A DNA stretch of 15,187 bases from assembly GCA_025965735.1 (NCBI GenBank), contig JAOPWK010000021.1, positions 1 through 15,187 of the forward strand, written 5' to 3'. This stretch comes from Frankiales bacterium (GTDB taxonomy: Bacteria; Actinomycetota; Actinomycetes; Mycobacteriales; SCTD01). The translations under genes were made by a program, and so were the position numbers. Position 1 is the first letter of the stretch. Each line of letters begins with the position of its first letter. Of the stretch, positions 1-6,561 are shown one piece after another. Under the pieces are notes generated by a model. It had not been told where the DNA came from, searched no databases, and saw only the letters and a program-made list of their open reading frames with translations.

Positions 1-228
1 CAGCTCGCGGAAGGCGGGCCGGATGACGCGCAGGGCGGTGCTGCCGTCGGGGAGCTTGACCTTGCGGCGGCTGAACGCGCTGGTGTCGTTCTCGCGGTAG
101 ACCTTGCTGACGGTCCAGCCCTTGCGCTTGGCTAGGGCGCGGCAGTCCTGCTCCTGGCGCTCAACGCCCAGCGCGTCGCCGGTCCTGTCGTCGCTGATCC
201 TCACGAGGATCCCTGCTGTAGCGGGCAC
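1..228 (-). CDS. Large serine recombinase/integrase, N-terminal part (runs off left edge)
   Basis: Reading leftwards from 228, this frame encodes a resolvase-type catalytic N-terminus. A beta strand GILVRIS contains the presumed nucleophile serine, followed by SDDRTGDALGVERQEQDC and then ENDTSAFSRRK. These blocks are typical of large serine integrases of actinobacterial phages and integrative elements, which cut and religate att sites through a 5'-phosphoserine link. Only about 76 residues are visible; the zinc-ribbon and coiled-coil DNA-binding parts lie beyond the window, so intactness cannot be judged. The start is uncertain. GTG at 228 keeps the whole first beta strand but has only weak ribosome-binding sequence. 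GTG at 204 has an AGGGA-like site 5-6 bases upstream but would remove the strand. The gene overlaps the 3' end of nei2 in another frame on the same strand, as expected if an element integrated there. Confidence 0.82.
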   Translation of the reverse strand, partial: MPATAGILVRISDDRTGDALGVERQEQDCRALAKRKGWTVSKVYRENDTSAFSRRKVKLPDGSTALRVIRPAFREL

Positions 229-1060
229 GGGACGGGACCCCACTGGGCATGGTGGCTGGCTGCGGCCCGGGCTGGCAGGAGGGGCACCACCAGGTCTCCC
301 GGGAGTACGGGGTCCCCGTCACGCTGTCGCGGAACATCACCGGGGTGCGGCACCGGCGGCACGGTCGCTCCGCCCGGCCGTAGACCCAGTGCGTCATGCC
401 GCGCCGGGTGTCGCCGGTGGTCACCTGGCCCGGGTGCTCCAGCGAGTGCCGCATCATCCGGCGGGCCAGCTGCACGGTGGCGTGCAGGTCGACGCCCCGC
501 ACCGGCGTCCAGGGCGAGTGCCCGCGCAGGTAGCAGGTCTCGACCGCCCACAGGTTGCCGATGCCGGCCAGGTTCTTCTGGTCCAGCAGCGCCTCCACGA
601 GCGGCCGGTCCGGGTCGCGGAGCAGGTTGGCGACGGCGAGGTCCTCGTCCCAGCTCCGGCCGAGGACGTCCGGCCCGAGGTGGCCGACCACCCGGTCCTC
701 GTGCGCCGTCTCCACGAGCTCCAGCACCGGCATGCGCAGGGCGTACGCGGTCGGCCCGTCGGTCTGCAGCACCAGCCGGACCTCGTCGTCGAAGCTGCGC
801 GGCAGCACCTTCCCCGGGCCGACGACCTGCCAGGAGCCGTCCATCTCGAAGTGCGTGTGCAGCGTCAGGCCGGCGTCACCAGCAGGGCTGAAGCGCGTGA
901 GCATGTGCTTGCCGTACGAGTCGAACGCCGTGATCTGCCGGCCGGACAGGTCGGCCGTTGCGTGCTGGGGGACCCGGAAGTCGCTCCGCACGACGGTGCG
1001 GCCGACCAGCTGCTCGCGCATCCGCTTCGCGGCCTTCCAGACGCTGTCTCCCTCCGGCAC
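161..1060 (-). CDS. nei2: Nei2-type DNA glycosylase/AP lyase (Fpg/Nei family), with unusual C-terminal tail
   Basis: Base-excision repair enzyme of the Fpg/Nei family, expected to remove oxidised bases and nick the abasic site by beta,delta-elimination. The N-terminus MPEGDSV supplies the catalytic Pro2 and Glu3, and Lys51 (SYGKHML) matches the conserved beta-hairpin lysine. A helix-two-turn-helix (LLDQKNLAGIGN) lies near residues 157-170. The terminal zinc finger has Cys234, Cys237, Cys259 and Cys262. The start is the GTG at 1060, because MPEGD must begin the mature enzyme; a G-rich run lies just upstream. The frame continues 36 residues past the zinc finger, ending in an Arg-rich tail, whereas family members normally stop soon after it. 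That tail overlaps the integrase gene, so the native 3' end may have been replaced by element DNA. The repair function of the first 263 residues looks intact. Confidence 0.92.
   Translation of the reverse strand: MPEGDSVWKAAKRMREQLVGRTVVRSDFRVPQHATADLSGRQITAFDSYGKHMLTRFSPAGDAGLTLHTHFEMDGSWQVVGPGKVLPRSFDDEVRLVLQTDGPTAYALRMPVLELVETAHEDRVVGHLGPDVLGRSWDEDLAVANLLRDPDRPLVEALLDQKNLAGIGNLWAVETCYLRGHSPWTPVRGVDLHATVQLARRMMRHSLEHPGQVTTGDTRRGMTHWVYGRAERPCRRCRTPVMFRDSVTGTPYSRETWWCPSCQPGPQPATMPSGVPSRARYSRDPREDQRRQDRRRAGR
196..211. repeat. 16-bp interrupted palindrome, possible att core
   Basis: GATCCTC and GAGGATC form a perfect 7-bp inverted repeat around the dinucleotide AC. It lies at the junction of the nei2 tail and the integrase start. 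Serine integrases recombine at partly symmetric sites with a central 2-bp crossover, so this could be the core of attL or attR. The symmetry does not extend into the flanks, and the sequence also encodes ILVRI of the integrase beta strand, so chance is possible. Confidence 0.3.
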
Positions 1061-1083
1061 GCCCCCATCGTCGCGCGCGGGCG

Positions 1084-1101
1084 GCGCAGGTGCACCTGCG
1101 C
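1084..1101. promoter_or_regulatory. 18-bp perfect palindrome, candidate operator
   Basis: The two halves GCGCAGGTG and CACCTGCGC are exact reverse complements. The site lies 23 bp upstream of the nei2 GTG and about 112 bp upstream of the protease start, in the divergent intergenic region, which is where a dimeric repressor would bind. Its central GTGCAC recurs in a second 10-bp palindrome at 1154-1163. No regulator gene lies next to it. Confidence 0.5.
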
Positions 1102-1144
1102 GGCGCAGAACACCCCGCTCGACCGGCAGGTGGTCGACCTACCC

Positions 1145-1175
1145 TTGTCAAAACTGTGCACAGGTCGTGCAGGAT
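1145..1175 (+). promoter_or_regulatory. Candidate promoter for the M36 protease, overlapping a 10-bp palindrome
   Basis: TTGTCA at 1145-1150 resembles a -35 box, and CAGGAT at 1170-1175 resembles an actinobacterial -10 box. The spacer is 19 bp, longer than optimal. The palindrome CTGTGCACAG (1154-1163) lies between the two boxes, where a bound protein would block RNA polymerase. An alternative -10 is TATCTG at 1189-1194, with no good -35. The assignment is tentative. Confidence 0.3.
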
Positions 1176-1213
1176 CCGTACGACCGGCTATCTGACCCGA
1201 GAGGTCATCCCCC

Positions 1214-4200
1214 TTGAAGCGTCGCCCGCTGCTGGCCTGTGCAGGCCTGCTCACCGTCGGCTCCCTCGCCGCCTCCGTCGTCCCCGGCGCCGCTGCTGCC
1301 GAGCCGACCTCCGACCACCTGCTCCGTCCGCTGGCCGGTCCCGAGTCGGGCTCCTTCCCCGGCGCCGAGGTGGCGCTGGGCGACGTCGACGCCCGCGGCC
1401 CGCGGCTCGCGCCGCTGCCGTCCGCGCTCGCCGCTGTCGCGTCGTTCGGCGACGGGATCAGCGTCAGCTGGAACCAGTACGGCACGCCCCGGTCGCTGAC
1501 CCGCGCCGACGGGTGGCTGGCCGAGGGGCTGTCCGGCTCCGCCACGGACGCCGCCCGCTCGTTCCTCAGGGCCCGCAGTGGCCTGCTCGGGCTCTCGCCG
1601 GCGCAGGTCGACCAGCTCGAGGTCGTCTACGACCAGCCGCTGCAGGGCAGCCCGGCGCGGGCCGTGCTGTTCCGCCAGCGCGCGGGTGCTCTCGCCCTCG
1701 CCGAGGACGGTCTCATCACGGTGGGCGTGCGCGACGGCAAGATCGCCAGCCTCACCAGCTCGGCTGTCGGCGCCCAGTCCCTCAACACCACCAGCCCGCA
1801 GCTGAGCGCCCTGCAGGGCGTCCTCGCCGCGCTGGAGGAGGTCGGCGTCTCCACGCTCGACCTGTCCGACCTGCAGCTGGGCAAGCGCGACGCCGCGGGC
1901 TTCCAGCTCGTCCAGGCCGCTGGTCTCGCACAGCCCCAGCGGGCGCGCCTGCGCGCCCTGCCGACGACGGACAAGGGCCTGCGGCTGGTCTGGGAGACGG
2001 CCGTGCAGGACGTGGCCGGCGGCCGCGCCCTGGCCGCCATGAGCTTCGTCGACGCCGTCACCGGTGACGTCCTGCTGCGCCGCGACGCCGTCGACACGGC
2101 CGCAGCCGGCACGCAGGCGAGGACCGGGATGCGCTCGATCGCCATGCCGGCCACGCAGGCCGCGCCCGGCGGCGGCGCGCTCATGGGCACCTACAGCGCC
2201 ACGGCGTGCTCGGCGCCGCAGGACCTTGCCGTCCCCGCGGGGACGCGGACGATCGTGGTCGTCGTCGCTGCGGCCAACCCCGCCAACGACATCACCTTCA
2301 ACGTCAAGCGCAACGGCACGTCGATCCTCAACCAGGACCTGCTCGGCAGCCCAGAGGCCGGTCCCGCGGCCGTCGAGCCGCCCGCCACCGCCACCGACAC
2401 GTTCACCGTCGAGGTGTGTCCCTTCGACGACCTCAGCACGGCACCCTTCGACTTCGTCGGCACCTACGCCACCAGCGACCAGGCGCTCGGCGCCGGCGCG
2501 CTGCCCGGCCTGCCGAACCTGCCCCTCCCCGGCGACGCGCTGATGGGCCCGCCCACCTTCCGGGCGTTCGGCTCCAACCCGACGCTGCCCACCTCCCTGG
2601 CCCCGAGTCCGGACGACCGCCAGCTCGTCTGCGGCACGTCTCCCGGCGCCACTGGCGCCAAGGACCTCGCCGCCTGCGACGTCTTCACCTACGACGACGC
2701 CAGCCCGCTGCCGTACGACGTCGAGGCCAGCACCGGCCTGCCCACGTTCGCCACGATCGGCAACAACGCCGTCACCACCAACGCGCAGCTGTCGACCTCG
2801 CTGACGCCCGGACCGCCGGCCCTGCCGGTGATCAGCGCGACCCGCGACTACGCGCCGCCGTTCACCGACGCGTGGCACACCAGCGGCTGCGACCCGCTGC
2901 AGACCGTCGGCCGGGCCGACGTGGACGCCGCGATCGTCAACCTGTTCACGGGCCACAACCTGGCGCACGACTTCACCTACCGGTTGGGCCTGACCGAGAC
3001 GACCGGCGCGATGCAGGTCAACAACTTCGGCAAGGGCGGGGCCGAGGGCGACCCCGAGGTCGGCAACACCCAGAACGCCGCTGCCACCAACGCCACGTTC
3101 TTCATCACCAACCAGGTGACGACCCCGGCCGCCGGGCTCGGCCTGACCGGCCGCAACAACGCCAACCAGATCACGCTGCAGGACGGCGTCCCCGGCATCA
3201 CGAACCAGTACCTCTTCGAGCCGGTGGTCGGCTTCTTCGGCCCCTGCACGGACGGTGACCTGGACAGCTCGATCTTCCTGCACGAGTACACGCACGCCGT
3301 GAGCAACCGCCTCGTCGCCGGCCCCGACACCGGCCTGTCCGGCGAGCAGGCCGGCGCGATGGGCGAGAGCTGGAGCGACCTGGTCGCCATCGAGTACCTG
3401 CAGGCCCTGAACCTGGCCGGCAAGCGCGGCGAGGACCCGTACTCCGTGGGCGCCTACGCCACGGGCGACAAGGAGGAGGGCATCCGTGACTTCAACCTGC
3501 GGCCCTCCAAGAACCCGCTCACCTACTCCAGCTACGGCTTCGACACCACCGGCCCGGAGGTGCACGCGGACGGCGAGATCTGGAACGCGATCCAGATGAC
3601 GGTCCGGCAGGCCCTGATGGAGAAGTACGACTCGAGCGCCTCGTCGACGGACGTCGCCCTTCAGAAGCAGTGCGCGCTCGGCCACACCGCCTCCGGCGGC
3701 GAGGCCTCCACCTTCGCCGGCTGCCCCGGCAACCGCCGCTGGATCACCTACATGTTCGACGCGATGCTGCTGCAGGCCAACGGCTCGCCCACCTTCGTCG
3801 ACATGAAGGACGCCACGCTCGCGGCAACCCGCCTCCGCGGCGGTGCCGACACCCAGGTCGTCGGCGACGCCTTCGCCTCCCGCGGGCTCGGCGCCGGCAG
3901 CAAGGCCGTGGACGTCGAGGACACCAACCCGACCGCGTCCTACGCCTCGCCCAGCGCGGCGCGCAACGCCGACGTCACCTTTGCCCTGGTGGACGCGGCC
4001 ACCGGCGCCCCCGTCAAGGGCAGCGTCTACCCGGGCGTCTTCCAGGCCCGCGCCACGCCGATCGCCACCACCCTCGGCGGGGACCAGCCGGACGCCAGGG
4101 CGCCGTTCGTCGCCGGTGCGTACGAGTTCGTCGTGCAGGCCAAGGGCTACGGCCTGCAGCGCTTCAGGGCGACGTACGCCCCGGGTGCCCGCACCCAGGT

Positions 4201-4939
4201 GTTCCGCCTGCTCAAGAACGTCGCCTCCTCGACCAGCGGCGCCAAGGTGACCGATGAGGGCGGCGTCCGTCTCGGCGACGTCATCGACGACGACGAGGCC
4301 ACCAACGGCGGCGTCGACGGACTTGCCGACGAGACGCCGGTGGCGGGCCGCACGGTGACCGTGGACCTGGCCGGTGGCCTGAACCGCATCACGAAGGTGG
4401 CGGTCAGCGCCCTGCACCGCCCGGTCGACGCCGAGGACGCGGCCGACTTCCAGGGTCGACTGCTCGGTCTGCGCGCCTTCGACCTGCAGGCCAGCAAGGA
4501 CGGCGGCAAGACCTACTCGACGGTCTACCGGAGCCCGGCGGACTTCTTCCCCGCCGACGCGCCGCGCGCGGTGGCGCCGGACCTGAACCTGCGCACCGTC
4601 ACGCTGCCCACTCCGGTCGTGGCCGACCACCTGCGCCTGGTGGTCCGGTCCAACACCTGCACCGGCCAGCCGGCCTTCCAGGACATCGAGAAGAACGCCA
4701 CCGCCGAGGCGCTCGCGCCGACCGACTGCACCTCGGTCGTGGCGAACGCGACGCGGGTGACCGTCACCGAGCTGCAGGCCTTCGGCACCGCGACCACGGC
4801 CAGCACCGGCGTGGTCGTGGACGCGCCGACGGTCTCGGGCGGGCGCCTGCCGGCCACCGGGGCTCCGCTCGGCCTGGCCGCGCTGGCCGTCGCGCTGCTC
4901 GGCGCCGCCGGCTTCGCGGTCCGTCGCCGCACCGCCTGA
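1214..4939 (+). CDS. Secreted, cell-wall-anchored M36 (fungalysin-type) zinc metalloprotease
   Basis: An exported protease of 1241 residues. It starts at TTG 1214, with GAGAGG (1199-1204) 9 bases upstream as ribosome-binding site. A Sec signal peptide (KRRPLL, hydrophobic core, cleavage near Ala29) precedes an FTP-like propeptide at roughly residues 75-240. The catalytic M36 domain has HEYTH (His690, Glu691, His694) and the third zinc ligand Glu718 within GESWSD, the usual fungalysin arrangement. A beta-sandwich (PPC-like) insert seems to interrupt the region around residues 320-420. After the catalytic domain come a carboxypeptidase-regulatory-like segment and a discoidin-like beta-sandwich (about 1050-1200). 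The C-terminus has LPATG at 1212-1216, a hydrophobic helix and an RRRTA tail, a classic sortase sorting signal. The expected role is extracellular protein or peptide degradation on the cell surface. No sortase gene is in the window. Internal domain limits are estimates. Confidence 0.9.
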   Translation: MKRRPLLACAGLLTVGSLAASVVPGAAAAEPTSDHLLRPLAGPESGSFPGAEVALGDVDARGPRLAPLPSALAAVASFGDGISVSWNQYGTPRSLTRADGWLAEGLSGSATDAARSFLRARSGLLGLSPAQVDQLEVVYDQPLQGSPARAVLFRQRAGALALAEDGLITVGVRDGKIASLTSSAVGAQSLNTTSPQLSALQGVLAALEEVGVSTLDLSDLQLGKRDAAGFQLVQAAGLAQPQRARLRALPTTDKGLRLVWETAVQDVAGGRALAAMSFVDAVTGDVLLRRDAVDTAAAGTQARTGMRSIAMPATQAAPGGGALMGTYSATACSAPQDLAVPAGTRTIVVVVAAANPANDITFNVKRNGTSILNQDLLGSPEAGPAAVEPPATATDTFTVEVCPFDDLSTAPFDFVGTYATSDQALGAGALPGLPNLPLPGDALMGPPTFRAFGSNPTLPTSLAPSPDDRQLVCGTSPGATGAKDLAACDVFTYDDASPLPYDVEASTGLPTFATIGNNAVTTNAQLSTSLTPGPPALPVISATRDYAPPFTDAWHTSGCDPLQTVGRADVDAAIVNLFTGHNLAHDFTYRLGLTETTGAMQVNNFGKGGAEGDPEVGNTQNAAATNATFFITNQVTTPAAGLGLTGRNNANQITLQDGVPGITNQYLFEPVVGFFGPCTDGDLDSSIFLHEYTHAVSNRLVAGPDTGLSGEQAGAMGESWSDLVAIEYLQALNLAGKRGEDPYSVGAYATGDKEEGIRDFNLRPSKNPLTYSSYGFDTTGPEVHADGEIWNAIQMTVRQALMEKYDSSASSTDVALQKQCALGHTASGGEASTFAGCPGNRRWITYMFDAMLLQANGSPTFVDMKDATLAATRLRGGADTQVVGDAFASRGLGAGSKAVDVEDTNPTASYASPSAARNADVTFALVDAATGAPVKGSVYPGVFQARATPIATTLGGDQPDARAPFVAGAYEFVVQAKGYGLQRFRATYAPGARTQVFRLLKNVASSTSGAKVTDEGGVRLGDVIDDDEATNGGVDGLADETPVAGRTVTVDLAGGLNRITKVAVSALHRPVDAEDAADFQGRLLGLRAFDLQASKDGGKTYSTVYRSPADFFPADAPRAVAPDLNLRTVTLPTPVVADHLRLVVRSNTCTGQPAFQDIEKNATAEALAPTDCTSVVANATRVTVTELQAFGTATTASTGVVVDAPTVSGGRLPATGAPLGLAALAVALLGAAGFAVRRRTA

Positions 4940-4952
4940 CGCACAGCGCGAC

Positions 4953-5005
4953 CTGAGGGACCGGCTGGTGCCGGCGGGAGACCGCGGGCGCCGGCGGTCC
5001 CTCAG
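4953..5005. terminator. Bidirectional hairpin terminator between convergent genes
   Basis: CTGAGGGACCG (4953-4963) pairs perfectly with CGGTCCCTCAG (4995-5005), an 11-bp stem with a GC-rich loop that can fold further. It starts 13 bases after the protease stop. Its right arm covers the TGA of the MFS gene (5002-5004). No U-tract follows, which is usual for GC-rich actinobacterial terminators. It can serve both genes. Confidence 0.65.
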
Positions 5006-6162
5006 GCGTCGGGGGCGCTGTCGGCCAGGACGGGGCGGCCCTCCTGCCGGCCGATCGCGACGTTGAGCGCCGCAGCGGCCAGCACGCCGCAGGCGCCGAA
5101 CACGAAGACGGCGGGCGTACCGGCCCGGTCGGCGAGCAGGCCGGCCAGCACGGAGCCGACGCCGACGAAGACGTCGTAGAAGGCCACCAGGGCGCCGAGG
5201 GCCGCGCCGCGCTCGCCGGCGCTCACCCGGCCGGCGACGAGCGTGGCCAGCGCCGGGAACGGCAGGCAGTAGCCCAGTCCCACGCAGGCGGCGGCCGCTC
5301 CGGCGACCAGCGTGCTGCTCGTGCTGCCGATGACGAGCAGCCCGGCGGCCATGACGACCAGCCCGTACGGCAGCGTCCGCAGGATCCCGACGCGGGCGGC
5401 GAGCGGCACCACGACGAGGCGGCCGAGCAGGACCGCCACGGAGAAGCAGGTGAGCGCCACGGCGCCGCGGGCTCCGCGGTCGTCGAGGTGCGCGACGAGG
5501 AAGCTCACGATCACCGCGTAGCCGAGGTTGCCCAGCCCGAGCGAGATCCCCGGCAGCGCGACGCCGCGGGGGAGCAGCCGCCGGAGGCCGCGTGTCGGCT
5601 CTGCCTCCACCCGGGTCTCCTGCAGCCGCGCGGTCAGCAGCAGGCCGAGCACCGTCCCGGCGAGGACGACCAGGCCGACCTGTCGCAGATCGAGGAACGC
5701 CCCTACCAGCGGGCCGAGCGCGTAGCCGCCCCAGATGCCGCCGCCGAGCAGGCCCAGTGCCTGTGGCCGGCGGTGCTCGGGGGTGCGGTCCAGTACGTAG
5801 GCCGACGCGGCCGTGTAGAGCAGCGCGTCGGCCAGCCCGTGCAGGCCGCGGGCGACGGCGAGGCCGAGGACCGTCACCGGCATCAGCAGGAGGAGCCCGG
5901 CGACGGCCGAGACGCCGAGGCCGACCCGCAGCGTGGCGGTGCGCCCTCTCCGGTCGGTGAGCCGGCCAGCGAGGAAGCGCCCGGCCAGCGCGGCGAACGG
6001 GAAGACGCCGAGCACGATTCCGACCGAGGTCCCGCCGCCGCCGGCCTCGCGCACCGCCCCCGGCAGGACCGGCAGGGTGGCGCCGACGCCGACGAAGAAC
6101 ACCAGCATCACCAGGACGACAGGCAGCGTGCCGGTCCTCGTCCTCGTCCTCGTCGTCGTCAC
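5002..6162 (-). CDS. MFS transporter, 12-TM exporter type
   Basis: An inner-membrane major facilitator of 386 residues, the usual size for a 12-helix member. The loop between helices 2 and 3 has motif A, GRLTDRRGRTATLR, and many Gly/Ala/Leu/Val helices follow on both sides of a hydrophilic central loop near RLQETRVEAEPTRG. It is most like proton-driven drug or metabolite exporters; the substrate cannot be told. The start is GTG 6162, the first codon giving a short cytoplasmic N-terminus (TTTRTRTRTGT) before helix 1. There is no good ribosome-binding site, but a CAGGCT box lies 7 bases upstream, so a leaderless message is possible. The N-terminal Thr-Arg stretch comes from a TCCTCG hexamer repeat. 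The 3' end shares a terminator with the convergent protease. It is divergent from the MFS fragment on its other side (54-bp gap). Confidence 0.85.
   Translation of the reverse strand: MTTTRTRTRTGTLPVVLVMLVFFVGVGATLPVLPGAVREAGGGGTSVGIVLGVFPFAALAGRFLAGRLTDRRGRTATLRVGLGVSAVAGLLLLMPVTVLGLAVARGLHGLADALLYTAASAYVLDRTPEHRRPQALGLLGGGIWGGYALGPLVGAFLDLRQVGLVVLAGTVLGLLLTARLQETRVEAEPTRGLRRLLPRGVALPGISLGLGNLGYAVIVSFLVAHLDDRGARGAVALTCFSVAVLLGRLVVVPLAARVGILRTLPYGLVVMAAGLLVIGSTSSTLVAGAAAACVGLGYCLPFPALATLVAGRVSAGERGAALGALVAFYDVFVGVGSVLAGLLADRAGTPAVFVFGACGVLAAAALNVAIGRQEGRPVLADSAPDA
6135..6158. repeat. Short tandem repeat, TCCTCG x3 plus TCG x2
   Basis: Three perfect copies of the hexamer TCCTCG (6135-6152) and two TCG triplets lie in the first codons of the MFS gene. 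They encode alternating Thr and Arg. Changes in copy number would stay in frame, so they would alter the N-terminal length rather than switch the gene off. Confidence 0.7.
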
Positions 6163-6216
6163 GGGGGCAAGCCTGCACGACCGCAAAGGGCTGGTGCTGC
6201 TGGCTACGGTCGAGCT

Positions 6217-6561
6217 GTGCTGAAGGTGCTGGACGGCGCCATGGCTGCGGGCGGGGTCGGCAACGGGCTGTTCGCCGTGCTGTGGGAGACCGCGCTGGCG
6301 CGTCGGATCCCGCCGCACCTGCTGTCCCGGGTATCGGCGTGGGACCGGATGAGCTCGCTGGCGCTCCTGCCGATCGGGTACCTGCTCACGGGTGCCGTGG
6401 CCGACCGCCTCGGGATGCAGGAGGTCATGGTCGGCGGCGGGCTGATCGGCTCCCTGGTCATGTCGCTGGCCCTGCTGCCCCGCTCGACCCGCGAGCTGGA
6501 GCGGTGGGAGGACCCGCCCCGACCGGAGGGCGTCGTGCTGGCCGCGACCGCTGCGCCCTAG
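6217..6561 (+). pseudogene. C-terminal fragment of an MFS_3-type (EntS-like) transporter
   Basis: From GTG 6217 this frame encodes 114 residues that match only the last quarter of an MFS_3 family exporter (normally about 400 residues). Features seen are GNGLFAVLWETALARRIPP, LLSRVSAWDRMSSLALLPIG, the ADRLGMQEVM loop and a final hydrophobic helix before a charged tail. Roughly three transmembrane helices remain and the proton-translocating N-terminal half is absent, so it cannot work as a normal transporter. There is no clear ribosome-binding site. The 5' end abuts the promoter of the divergent, intact MFS gene, so the missing part was probably lost when that gene or its neighbour was placed here. 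The stop TAG overlaps the stop of the opposite gene. A small expressed membrane protein cannot be excluded. Confidence 0.7.

Noticed and set aside
1145..1153. TTGTCAAAA upstream of the protease as a RecA-NDp/PafBC site
   Set aside because: Only the first five or six bases match TTGTCRGTG and there is no TANNNT 8 bases later.
1205..6178. A very long open minus-strand frame (over 1600 codons) opposite the protease and MFS genes
   Set aside because: It is Arg/Ala/Gly/Val-rich with no domain, and lies antisense to clear coding sequence. It is an artefact of high third-position GC.
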